Below, one piece after another: positions 1 to 6,229 of a stretch of 8,963 bases of DNA. Location of the stretch: NCBI GenBank assembly GCA_945906975.1, contig CAMDRY010000107.1, positions 1 through 8,963 of the forward strand. Direction: 5' to 3'. The position numbers and the translations under genes were made by a program. How positions within the stretch are numbered: position 1 is the stretch's first letter; each line of letters opens with the position of its first letter. Origin of the DNA: Bordetella parapertussis. Lineage in GTDB: Bacteria > Pseudomonadota > Gammaproteobacteria > Burkholderiales > SG8-39. The notes beneath the pieces were generated by a model. It was not told the origin of the DNA. It saw nothing but the letters and a program-made list of their open reading frames with translations, and ran no database searches.

Positions 1-1
1 C

Positions 2-107
2 GTCCGCTATCCGGGCCCGATCCGCGGCGCCTTTCCCGGGTTCAAGGTGGACCTCGTCGAGCACCACAGCATGGTCGACTCTTGCACCGCGTGCACCTTC
101 CGCGTGC
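2..107 (+). pseudogene. 3' remnant of an unidentified coding sequence
   Basis: The second reading frame from the window edge reads like protein (it includes the stretch GAFPGFKVDLVEHH and later SCTACTF), and nearly every codon ends in G or C up to about position 105. After that the third-position bias collapses abruptly (cta aat tcg cac cat, then A-rich codons), and this frame does not stop until 265, well inside the marR gene. A TAA at 108-110 lies one frame away. This suggests the end of an upstream gene that was frameshifted or cut close to position 105. I do not recognise the family. The other two forward frames look like shadows, rich in Arg, Pro and Ser. It could also be an unusual intergenic stretch that happens to be open. 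Confidence 0.3.
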
Positions 108-119
108 TAAATTCGCACC

Positions 120-689
120 ATGAAAAAAACAAAAAGGGTTGGCGCCGGCCGGAAAGCCGTTCACGAAAAGGCGCCGGGTACCCACAGGTCGATTCGCGTC
201 AGGAGCGTTCCTCCCGCGGACCTCGAGGGCCTGGAGCCGGATGCGCGCCATGCATGGCGCCATGACAATATTGGCCGCCTGTTCGTATTCGCCTTCCACG
301 CGTTCGAGGAGCGGCTCCTTGCCGGCCTGCACGAACGTGGCCACCGGGACCTGAAGTACATCCACCTCAACCTGTTCCGGAATCTCGACTACGAAACCGG
401 CACACGGATCGTGGACCTGGCCCGCCGCGTGGGCATCACCAAGGCTGCCATAGGGCAACTCGCCCGTGAAGGCGAGCGGCTGGGTTACTTCAGCATCGAG
501 TCGGATCCCACGGACGCACGCGCGAAGATCGTCGCCTTTACACCAGCCGGAAAGGTGCTGCATGCCGACTTCAGGCGGCAAATCCTGAAGCTCGAGAGCG
601 ATTTCCGGCAGACACTAGGGGCAACGCGCTACGAATCGCTGCGGACGATACTATTGCGTTTGCGTACGCGTCTCGTCGAAAACCGCTGA
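120..689 (+). CDS. MarR-family winged-helix transcriptional regulator
   Basis: A 189-residue protein, somewhat longer than the usual 140-170 of MarR regulators because of a basic, probably disordered N-terminal tail (about residues 1-35, rich in Lys and Arg). A helical dimerisation segment covers about 45-78. The winged helix-turn-helix covers about 79-145: helix-turn-helix 97-122 (IVDLARRVGITKAAIGQLAR), then a wing around SDPTDARAKIVAFT (128-141), the classic MarR wing pattern ending in TPAGK. C-terminal helices from about 147 complete the dimer interface. The ATG at 120 is the only Met in the frame and has no clear Shine-Dalgarno sequence. Family members usually bind palindromic operators and release them on binding small, often phenolic, ligands; the ligand here is unknown. 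The gene is convergent with the Bug1 gene, leaving 50 bases and no convincing terminator. It may control genes outside the window to the left, or the catabolic set to the right. Confidence 0.85.
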   Translation: MKKTKRVGAGRKAVHEKAPGTHRSIRVRSVPPADLEGLEPDARHAWRHDNIGRLFVFAFHAFEERLLAGLHERGHRDLKYIHLNLFRNLDYETGTRIVDLARRVGITKAAIGQLAREGERLGYFSIESDPTDARAKIVAFTPAGKVLHADFRRQILKLESDFRQTLGATRYESLRTILLRLRTRLVENR

Positions 690-739
690 CCTCCGTCGCG
701 TCTCGAACTTCATCGCCGGATGACGCCGCGCAGGCGCCA

Positions 740-1729
740 TCACTGTGGCTGCAACCCGATGCGGCTGATAATTTCTCCCCAGTGCACAGCCTCCGTGCGG
801 ATGAACTCCGCCGTGCCCTGCACAGTGCGCGCACCTTGTCCGTTGAACCATCCCCACTGTGACAGCCGCTTTGCAAACTCCGGATGCCTCACGATTGAAT
901 CCGTTTCACGGTTTGCACGCTGAATGACCTCAGCCGGCGTCCCGCGAGGCGCGAGCACCACCACCCAGGCGTTCATCTGAAATCCCGGAAACGTTTCACC
1001 CACGGTCGGCACGTCTTCCCAGCCGTTCAGGCGGCTGCCGGAGGTGACGGCGAGCACGCGCACCTTTCCTGCCCGCACGAGTTCGGCGATGCCTGGCAGG
1101 GACAGGATGCACATCGAAATCTGTCCCGAGATAGTGTCTGTGAGAACCTGCTGCGTCGTCTTGTAAGGAACTTCCAGGAGGTCGGTGTTGGTGCGCCTGG
1201 CGAGCCACTTGCCGAACATACCTGACACTGGCACCGTTATTCCATAGCTCACTTTTCCGGGCTGCGCCCTCGCGAGCTCGATGGCTTCCTGTAGGTTCCT
1301 GGCTGGTAGCGCGGCATTGGCTATGAGCGCGAAGGCTGCTGAATCAACGATCGTTGCGACGGGTGTCAGGTCGCGGGCCGGATCGACCGACATCGATTTC
1401 ATCGTCAGCGGGTTGATCACGATCGTCTGCGACGCGACGATGAAGGTGTGGCCGTCGGGCGCCGCCCGAGCCGCAGCCTCCAGAGCGATCATTCCTTCGC
1501 CGCCCGGGCGGTTATCCACGAACCATGGTTGCCCGAGAATTTTCGCCATCTGCTCGGCGTACAGGCGGGCGACGATATCGGTCACCCCACCCGCAGCTAC
1601 TTGCGATATGACGCGGACCGGCTTAACAGGCCACGATTGCTGCGCGATCACCGGACCTGCGGCGCCGATAGCGGCAATAAACCACAGCATCCGTGTGTAC
1701 CTCTTCATCATAATAGATTGCGTCATCAC
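740..1729 (-). CDS. Bug/TctC-family periplasmic solute-binding protein (Bug1)
   Basis: A 329-residue extracytoplasmic receptor of the tripartite tricarboxylate transporter family, which binds small carboxylated compounds in the periplasm. There is a signal peptide with basic n-region (KRYTR) and hydrophobic core, probable cleavage after VIA near residue 29. Diagnostic motifs follow in order: KPVRVI (36-41), the ligand-contacting loop GGVTDIVAR (47-55), DNRPGGEG (72-79), APDGHT (90-95), then later LEVPYKTTQQ, ELVRAGKVRVLAVT, WEDVPTV and the usual C-terminal tail ending LQPQ. Length is normal for the family. Start choice: on the minus strand GGAG lies 12 bases before the ATG at 1729 but only 9 before an in-frame GTG at 1730-1732, so the true start may be that GTG. 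No TctA/TctB partner is present, so it is an orphan receptor. It is the closest relative in the window of the broken gene at 4494-4926. Confidence 0.93.
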   Translation of the reverse strand: MMTQSIMMKRYTRMLWFIAAIGAAGPVIAQQSWPVKPVRVISQVAAGGVTDIVARLYAEQMAKILGQPWFVDNRPGGEGMIALEAAARAAPDGHTFIVASQTIVINPLTMKSMSVDPARDLTPVATIVDSAAFALIANAALPARNLQEAIELARAQPGKVSYGITVPVSGMFGKWLARRTNTDLLEVPYKTTQQVLTDTISGQISMCILSLPGIAELVRAGKVRVLAVTSGSRLNGWEDVPTVGETFPGFQMNAWVVVLAPRGTPAEVIQRANRETDSIVRHPEFAKRLSQWGWFNGQGARTVQGTAEFIRTEAVHWGEIISRIGLQPQ

Positions 1730-1732
1730 TTG

Positions 1733-1841
1733 ATTTCACTCCTATCGGCTGTTGGCGAAGATTTCATCAAGAGGAAAGCGTGCAATTTTAGTATAGCCCG
1801 TATACCATATCCATATGCGAACTTGAGAGATAGGGGGAGAC
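1733..1841. promoter_or_regulatory. AT-rich divergent control region with inverted repeats
   Basis: This spacer separates the minus-strand Bug1 gene from the plus-strand Bug remnant. From about 1781 to 1817 it is strikingly AT-rich for this region. It holds GTATA (1791-1795) and TATAC (1801-1805) around a 5-base centre, and CATAT (1806-1810) and ATATG (1813-1817) around a 2-base centre. On the minus strand TATACT (complement of 1790-1795) is a good -10 candidate for Bug1, though I see no strong -35 at the right distance. On the plus strand TATACC and TATCCA are weaker candidates. Inverted repeats overlapping the likely -10 suggest an operator; GTATA/TATAC half-sites resemble those of some FadR-type GntR regulators, but no such regulator is visible here. 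Confidence 0.4.
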
Positions 1842-2178
1842 ATGAATCGATGGCTGGCGGGGCCGGTACTCGCGATGGGTATGCTCGCAAGCACGGCGGC
1901 GTTCACACAGCAGTAAGGTACGCGTCGCCTAGCGGATACGGACGACGCGCTCGGGTTTGGCCGGGCAGCCTTGTCCGACGCAACGAAACGAGAATAGAAG
2001 CAGGCATATACCAAAGGCGGGCCGCGGGTGGGACGACTGACGCATCCAGATATTTGAGCCAAAAGGTGAGCATGATCATGAAAGGGCAAACTAAGTCGTC
2101 AAGGCACGGGCCTGCATGGGACATCCATGGGCAGACGCCGTCTCAAAGCCCCCGACTATTCTTGACAACTTTGTGTAA
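1842..2178 (+). pseudogene. Decayed Bug-family gene (signal peptide plus N-terminal remnants)
   Basis: A strong Shine-Dalgarno sequence (GGGGGAG, 1833-1839) precedes ATG 1842, which opens a 24-codon frame with a complete signal peptide (MNRWLAGPVLAMGM followed by LASTAAFTQQ) that hits TAA at 1914-1916 exactly where a mature Bug protein would start. About 100 bases later, in another frame (positions ≡2 mod 3), recognisable Bug pieces return: AAGGTTDASRYLSQKVS (about 2027-2077) matches the GG-x-T-D ligand loop and following helix, and DIHGQTPSQSP with RLFLTT (about 2120-2170) resembles the usual region before and at the APDGYTLL motif. The order is right for a Bug gene, but the frame is broken and pieces are missing. 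The SD and start remain intact, so a 24-residue peptide could still be made. The signal-peptide call is firm; assignment of the later pieces is moderate. Confidence 0.55.
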
Positions 2179-2189
2179 GAGGATAGAGA
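2162..2189 (+). promoter_or_regulatory. Candidate sigma-70 promoter for the first MetE-like/Bug cassette
   Basis: A perfect TTGACA (2162-2167) is followed after 16 bases by TAGAGA (2184-2189), which matches the -10 consensus at only three of six positions. It lies in the relatively AT-rich remnant zone, about 65 bases before the 39-codon ORF at 2255 and about 180 before the MetE-like gene. The -35 is excellent and the -10 poor, so this is a candidate only. Confidence 0.3.
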
Positions 2190-2254
2190 ACGAGTGCGCT
2201 CAGAATCAAGATCGTTCAACACTGGTTCTCGATTCCATGAAGATAAGGATGACA

Positions 2255-2374
2255 ATGAATGCAAAGCTGATGTGGCGTGTTCCAATGCTCGCCGGATGGG
2301 TGGTGCTCGCCGAGGCGCTGGGCGTGCCCACCGCCGGCAGCATCATCACTGTCGCGAGGATCAAGCCGAAATGA
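2255..2374 (+). CDS. 39-residue hydrophobic ORF overlapping the MetE-like gene (leader or Bug relic)
   Basis: ATG 2255 sits five bases after a good Shine-Dalgarno (TAAGGA, 2244-2249) and encodes 39 residues ending at TGA 2372-2374, which overlaps the next gene's ATG as ATGA. The N-terminus (MNAKLMWR) is basic and is followed by a hydrophobic stretch (VPMLAGWVVLAEALGVPTA) that looks like a signal peptide or membrane segment. The end, GSIITVARIKPK, resembles the C-terminal tail of Bug proteins, which often finish in a form like IKP plus an acidic or polar residue. Two readings fit: a Bug gene with its middle deleted, leaving signal peptide joined to tail, or a small membrane or leader peptide whose translation is coupled to the downstream enzyme. 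An in-frame ATG at 2238 would add a few residues but has no ribosome site of its own. Confidence 0.4.
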   Translation: MNAKLMWRVPMLAGWVVLAEALGVPTAGSIITVARIKPK

Positions 2375-3519
2375 AGAGCATCCGCACGACACTGACGGGC
2401 AGCCTGCCCAGGCCCGAGGGGTTGCGATCTTTAATGTGGGATAAGGCAAATGGCAGGGAGGTGGACGACCGGGTGCTCGAGTCGAGCCTGACCGACGCCG
2501 TCGCGGAGACGGTCCGCCTGCAAGCGACTTCCGGCGTGAACATTGTATGTGACGGCGAATTCTCCAAAGTCACGTTCGCGAGCTACATGGGAGACCGGCT
2601 GACAGGCTTCGAGAAGGGCAAGGGTATTCCCTTACGGCGGGCGGACATCCTAGCCTTTCCCGATCTAGTGAAGGACCGCGGCAACATAGGGAACGTCGGA
2701 AATCGGAACATGGCAGTGACCGGACCGATCGAGTGGAAGAACTTCGATTTCGTCGAGCGGGACATCCGCAACCTCAAGGCCGCACTCGCTCAGCCCGGCG
2801 TCAAAGTGGACGGCGCGTTTATGCCTGCGGCATCACCCGGAGTCGTCGCGCGGAACATAAATCAGTACTATAGGACGGAGGAGGAATATCTCCAGGCCAT
2901 TGCAGATGCGATGAGTCGGGAATATCAGGCCATAGTCGATGCAGGCTTCGAGCTGTCCGTCGATTGCCCGGACCTCGCGTCAGACTTCAATCAGTACCAT
3001 CCGGAGTTCGACGTCCAGAGCTTTCGGCGCCGCTCCGAACTGCGCGTAGAGGCACTCAATTACGCGCTGCGCGGTATCCCGTCCGATAAAGTGCGCATCC
3101 ATGTCTGCTGGGGTGGGTACGAAGGCCCCCATCACCTCGACATCCAGCTCCGCGACGTTATCGGAACATGCCTCAAGGTTAATGCTCAAGGACTGTCCAT
3201 CGAAGGTTCGAATCCGCGGCATGCTCACGAGTGGACTATCTGGGAGGACATGAAGCTGCCCGATGGTAAGGTGCTCATCGCAGGCGTCGTCAACGACAAG
3301 ACCAACTGGATTGAGCACCCCGAATGGGTGGCGCAGCAACTGGTCCGCCTGGGAAGGCTCGTCGGGCGTGACCGTATCATGGCGCACCCCGATTGCGGCA
3401 TGTCCATGGGTCTCGGGCCCGATTCGAAGGTTCACGGCGTTCATCCGTCTCTCGTCTGGCCGAAGCTGAAAGCGATGGCCGAAGGGGCAGCGCTCGCGAC
3501 CAGAGTACTTTGGCGTTAG
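2371..3519 (+). CDS. Cobalamin-independent methionine synthase (MetE C-terminal domain)-like enzyme
   Basis: A 382-residue cytoplasmic protein made only of the MetE catalytic-type TIM barrel, without the N-terminal MetE domain (true MetE is about 750 residues). The start GSLPRP (10-15) matches the opening strand of that domain, and DGEF (61-64) its conserved early motif. The zinc/thiol site is visible: His244-x-Cys246 (HVC), Glu278 (SIEGSN) and Cys342 in HPDCG (339-343), matching the His-Cys-Glu-Cys set of MetE. The family moves methyl groups to or from thiols; short stand-alone members are widespread, mostly uncharacterised, and often sit in catabolic loci. The start at 2371 is preferred: GAGGA lies about 10 bases upstream, it overlaps the preceding stop, and a longer in-frame start at 2194 would add 59 residues unlike the family. 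Only 10 bases separate it from Bug2, so the two are surely co-transcribed. Being true methionine biosynthesis is possible but less likely given the context. Confidence 0.85.
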   Translation: MKSIRTTLTGSLPRPEGLRSLMWDKANGREVDDRVLESSLTDAVAETVRLQATSGVNIVCDGEFSKVTFASYMGDRLTGFEKGKGIPLRRADILAFPDLVKDRGNIGNVGNRNMAVTGPIEWKNFDFVERDIRNLKAALAQPGVKVDGAFMPAASPGVVARNINQYYRTEEEYLQAIADAMSREYQAIVDAGFELSVDCPDLASDFNQYHPEFDVQSFRRRSELRVEALNYALRGIPSDKVRIHVCWGGYEGPHHLDIQLRDVIGTCLKVNAQGLSIEGSNPRHAHEWTIWEDMKLPDGKVLIAGVVNDKTNWIEHPEWVAQQLVRLGRLVGRDRIMAHPDCGMSMGLGPDSKVHGVHPSLVWPKLKAMAEGAALATRVLWR

Positions 3520-3529
3520 TCACATCGGC

Positions 3530-4492
3530 ATGAGATTCATAGCAATAGTCGCCGCCGCTCTCCTCGTTGCGCCCGTTGTCGCGCAAACCTTTCCGTCGAA
3601 ACCGGTAAGAATCTTCAGCACCTCACCTCCCGGCAACAGCGGCGACACAGTGATGCGTATGATCATTCCGACGTTGAGCGCCGGATTCGGCCAGCCGATT
3701 CTCATGGAGAATCGCACCGCGGCTTCCGGCACCCAGGCAGGGCTTGCCGTAAAGAATTCAGATCCGGATGGCCACTCACTTTTCTACGCAGCGTCGGGTA
3801 CGGTCGTAAGCGCGATTTTTCTGTTCAAGAACCTCCCCTTCGATCCAGTCAGGGACTTCACCGGCATCACCGAGGTCATGAACAATCCGAGCCTCTTCGC
3901 CGTAAGCGCCGCGCTGCCGGTTAATTCTATGAAGGACTTTCTCGATTATGCGCGGCGCAATCCCGGCAAAGTCGCCTATGGCAGTACGGGGGTCGGAACC
4001 GCCTTTCACATGCTGGGGGAATCATTCGAGCGCGATACCGGAGTCCGCATGTTGCACGTGCCCTATGGACAGGGAAGCGTCGCAGTACCGGTAACGGACC
4101 TTGCAAATGACCGCATCCAATTGTACTGGCCATCGCTGACTAGCCTTCTTCCCGTGTTGAAAACCGGCAAAGTGAAGGTGCTTGCCATCATCGACAAGGT
4201 TGGGCTGAAGGCGATGCCAAACGTTCCTACGATTTACCAGGACGTGCCGCACTATACTTTGGTGAAAGGTTTCTTTGGGCTATATGGGCCGGCGCGAATG
4301 CCGCGTTCAATCGCGGTCCGAGTACAGACAGAGATAAGGAGAGCGCTTGTCGATCCCAAAATGGTCGCGCGGCTGGACGAGCTTGGCATCCACGGCGGCG
4401 GCCAGTCTCCCGAAGAGTTCGAGCGAATGTGGCACGCCGCGATCGAGAACACCGGCCGGATCGCCAAGGATCTCAATCTTCAACCCCAATAA
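3530..4492 (+). CDS. Bug/TctC-family periplasmic solute-binding protein (Bug2)
   Basis: A 320-residue receptor with a compact signal peptide (cleavage after VVA near residue 18), then FPSKPVRIF (21-29). The ligand loop that usually reads PGG-x-x-D-x-x-AR is here PPGNSGDTVMR (33-43): the Asp is kept, but the second Gly is replaced by Asn and a Ser-Gly is inserted. ENRT (60-63), DPDGHS (78-83), AYGSTG(V)GT, the helix with LLPVLKTGKVKVLAI and the tail NTGRIAKDLNLQPQ follow. Bug3 shares the same loop and tail, and the two genes share a 17-base identical run (GTGTTGAAAACCGGCAA, 4154-4170 and 6860-6876), so they are paralogues in one subgroup, distinct from Bug1. No clear ribosome site precedes ATG 3530, which lies 10 bases after the MetE-like stop, so coupled re-initiation is likely. 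It probably recognises the substrate, or a relative of it, handled by the upstream enzyme. Confidence 0.92.
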   Translation: MRFIAIVAAALLVAPVVAQTFPSKPVRIFSTSPPGNSGDTVMRMIIPTLSAGFGQPILMENRTAASGTQAGLAVKNSDPDGHSLFYAASGTVVSAIFLFKNLPFDPVRDFTGITEVMNNPSLFAVSAALPVNSMKDFLDYARRNPGKVAYGSTGVGTAFHMLGESFERDTGVRMLHVPYGQGSVAVPVTDLANDRIQLYWPSLTSLLPVLKTGKVKVLAIIDKVGLKAMPNVPTIYQDVPHYTLVKGFFGLYGPARMPRSIAVRVQTEIRRALVDPKMVARLDELGIHGGGQSPEEFERMWHAAIENTGRIAKDLNLQPQ

Positions 4493-4493
4493 G

Positions 4494-4926
4494 ATGGTGG
4501 ACGCTGGCATGGATATCCTGGAAGTGCCGTCCAAGACAACCCAGCAAATGCTGCAGGACAACGTATCTGGCAGGTCTGGATGAACGTATCTTCGCTGAGC
4601 ATCGCCGAACTCGTGCGCGCGGGAAAGGTGCGCGTTCTTTCGGTTACGCCGGCGGCGCGCCTGAAGGGTTGGGAAGACATACCCACGGTGGCCGGAGACA
4701 TTTCTAGGCTTCCAAGAGGGTGGCTGAGTCGTTTGCTGGCTCCCAGAGAGACGCCAGCACCAGTTCTGGAGCGGCTGAACCGCGCTCCGATCCGATCATC
4801 CGCGATTCACTGTTCGCAGCGCGGGTCGCGCAGTGGGACTGGCAGGGTCTCAAAGGCACCAGGTCGGTCCAGGGCAGAGCCGACTTCATACAGGCGTAAG
4901 ACATGCTCTGGAGAGAGACGTCGTTA
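4494..4926 (+). pseudogene. 3' fragment of a Bug1-type binding-protein gene, frameshifted
   Basis: Starting two bases after the Bug2 stop, this stretch encodes the C-terminal half of a Bug protein in three frames. MDILEVPSKTTQQMLQDNVSG (about 4508-4572) matches TDLLEVPYKTTQQ of Bug1; then, in a new frame, SIAELVRAGKVRVLSVT and LKGWEDIPTV (about 4598-4690); FLGFQEG appears briefly one frame away near 4700-4720; LAPRETPAPVLERLNR (about 4733-4783) returns to the former frame; finally DPIIRDSLFAARVAQWDW and SVQGRADFIQA (4789-4896) lie in a third frame, ended by TAA 4897-4899 where Bug1 has Glu. Similarity to Bug1 is high also in DNA, for example GCATCGCCGAACTCGTGCG followed by near-identical bases. 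The first half of the gene (signal peptide to about residue 180) is absent. At least three indels and a nonsense codon make it non-functional as a receptor. Confidence 0.85.
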
Positions 4927-5024
4927 ACTGAACGGGAAAAACTGCAGTAGTTCCGACCCGTAGGGGATGCGGCGGCTAAAGATCGGTGGCCTCGGCCATC
5001 GGAAAAAGCATCTAAGGAGAACGC

Positions 5025-6113
5025 ATGACACGCGAAGTGCTACTCGTCGGCAGCGTACCGCTGCAGCCTGCCTCAATAGTGTTCGAGACCGTGGTAAAAC
5101 ATCTCGGCACGCTCGCCCCGCGCATCCCGGATGGGGAACAGATTGGCTGGCTCCAAGCCGCATTCAGGACCTTCGCCCATCACCCAATGTTGGAGATCAG
5201 CAGGCAGGTACCGCTAGACGCTGGTGGACGCTTCCCTTTGAACATCTTCCGCTTAAAGGAGGGCGTCTCTCCCGAGCAGCTCAAGCTCGGTCCCTACGGC
5301 TTTGCGTCCAACGCGATCAACTCGTACCGGCAGTTCAAGCAGTTGCGCGACGAGGGAAAGATTCCCGCAGAAACCAAACTACAGATCACCATACCCGGCC
5401 CGGGGACTTCCGCGTACGTGATCGAGCTGCCTGGCGACAAGCTGCTTTCCATAGCCCGCGATGCGCTTGCGCGCGAGATTGAGGAGATCGCCGCGGCGAT
5501 TCCTGCTGGCGACTTGGCTATCCAGCTCGACATCGCCATGGAAGCGGAGCACGAGGAGTACCTCCGCCGTCCCGATGCCTGGGACCAGCCTATGCACAAG
5601 GTCTTTCATTGGACGCTGGATCAGATGGCCGATTCTGCCGCGTGGCTTGCCGACAGGGTGCCGGCGGACGCGGATCTCGGCCTGCACATCTGCTCCATCT
5701 GGCATCACGACCCCGGCGCCGGCCAGGACAACCAGGTGCTGGTGGACGCGGCCAACTCCATCGCATCGCGCTTGAAACGGCCCATCGACTACGTCCACAT
5801 CCCGGTGATTCCCGAGCACAAGCAGGCGGACTACGACCTGCTGCGCGGGCTGAAGCTCTCTTCCTCCACCAAGCTGTACCTTGGCTTGATCAATCTCGTC
5901 GATGGACTCGAGGGGGCGAAGCGTCGCATCGCCATGGCGAGCAGGACGTTTAAAGAATTCGGCGTAGCCATGTTCTGCGGCTTGGGTCGTGCCCCGACTG
6001 CCACGGGACCGTCGGGAACGTTTGCGCACGCGGTCATTCCAGCGTTACGTCGGGCAACGCCAAATACCGTCGGCGAGGTGCTGGACCTGCATCGCAAAGC
6101 GGCGAATGTCTAA
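5025..6113 (+). CDS. MetE/UROD-fold barrel protein, divergent methionine synthase-like enzyme
   Basis: A 362-residue cytoplasmic protein. It opens with VGSVPLQPASIVFE (8-21), which fits the first strand of the MetE/UROD-like barrel, and carries RIPDGEQ (33-39), the counterpart of the DGE motif. Zinc-site candidates are His221-x-Cys223 (LHICSIWHH) and Cys318 in MFCGLGR (316-322), the counterpart of the PDCG motif; Glu264 (IPEHKQ) is a possible fourth ligand, less certain. Similarity to the first MetE-like protein is limited to these landmarks, so the two are remote relatives, not recent duplicates. The start is clear: AAGGAG (5014-5019) five bases before ATG. Upstream, 4927-5024 holds no gene and I see no good promoter there. 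Downstream, Bug3 starts 116 bases on. Such short proteins are often annotated as hypothetical or as methionine synthase family; the reaction is unknown, and a demethylation or one-carbon transfer role is inference. Confidence 0.78.
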   Translation: MTREVLLVGSVPLQPASIVFETVVKHLGTLAPRIPDGEQIGWLQAAFRTFAHHPMLEISRQVPLDAGGRFPLNIFRLKEGVSPEQLKLGPYGFASNAINSYRQFKQLRDEGKIPAETKLQITIPGPGTSAYVIELPGDKLLSIARDALAREIEEIAAAIPAGDLAIQLDIAMEAEHEEYLRRPDAWDQPMHKVFHWTLDQMADSAAWLADRVPADADLGLHICSIWHHDPGAGQDNQVLVDAANSIASRLKRPIDYVHIPVIPEHKQADYDLLRGLKLSSSTKLYLGLINLVDGLEGAKRRIAMASRTFKEFGVAMFCGLGRAPTATGPSGTFAHAVIPALRRATPNTVGEVLDLHRKAANV

Positions 6114-6129
6114 TTGCGCGCGCGCAATT
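6112..6129. repeat. 18-bp perfect palindrome at the end of the second MetE-like gene
   Basis: AATTGCGCGCGCGCAATT is its own reverse complement and begins within the stop codon of the MetE-like gene. It has no loop and no following T-tract, so it is not a classic rho-independent terminator. It could be a dimeric regulator's operator for the Bug3 gene about 100 bases downstream, a processing or pausing signal, or chance in an alternating GC run. Confidence 0.45.
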
Positions 6130-6195
6130 GCTCGCAGCACTCTTCAGGGTATGGCAAAGTGGCGCTTACTTGTCCGATGAGCCAGTGAACTTGAT

Positions 6196-6219
6196 GCCCG
6201 GTGCGTCCGGGCGGAGGAG
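6196..6219 (+). promoter_or_regulatory. Small GC hairpin abutting the Bug3 Shine-Dalgarno sequence
   Basis: GCCCGG (6196-6201), a five-base loop, and CCGGGC (6207-6212) form a six-pair GC stem immediately followed by the strong ribosome site GGAGGAG (6213-6219). The site lies 10 bases before GTG 6230, and fixes that GTG as the start of Bug3. The hairpin does not cover the ribosome site, so it may simply protect the transcript or modulate access. Confidence 0.45.
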
Positions 6220-6229
6220 CAAAGAAATC

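Noticed and set aside
245..260. 16-bp perfect palindrome GCGCCATGCATGGCGC inside marR.
   Set aside because: It lies in the middle of the coding region over ordinary codons; a role as an internal operator is possible but nothing else supports it.
42..581. 179-residue minus-strand open frame across marR.
   Set aside because: It is antisense to the MarR winged-helix coding sequence and shows no family features.
690..739. Possible bidirectional terminator between marR and Bug1.
   Set aside because: Only a four-pair stem (CGCC/GGCG) with no T-tract on either strand could be found.
2194..2370. 59-residue N-terminal extension of the first MetE-like enzyme from GTG 2194.
   Set aside because: Its composition is rich in Arg, His, Ser and Cys and unlike the family, it is out of frame with the well-placed small ORF at 2255, and the barrel begins naturally at Met 2371.
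1281..2374. Long plus-strand open frames opposite and beyond Bug1 (1281-1733 and 1448-2374).
   Set aside because: The part up to 1729 is the complement of a clear Bug coding sequence and has shadow-like composition. Only the piece after about 2020 carries family motifs and is reported as a Bug remnant and small ORF.
4981..5003. TGGCC-TC-GGCCA inverted repeat upstream of the second MetE-like gene.
   Set aside because: The arms are five bases with a two-base centre and no T-tract; too short in a GC-rich region to call an operator or terminator.
5379..6029. 216-residue minus-strand open frame inside the second MetE-like gene.
   Set aside because: It is fully antisense to a well-supported gene, with no recognisable motif; high-GC codon bias commonly keeps the opposite frame open.
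6128..6229. TTG start adding 34 residues to Bug3.
   Set aside because: It would bury the signal peptide and has no ribosome site, whereas GTG 6230 follows GGAGGAG and starts the signal peptide directly.
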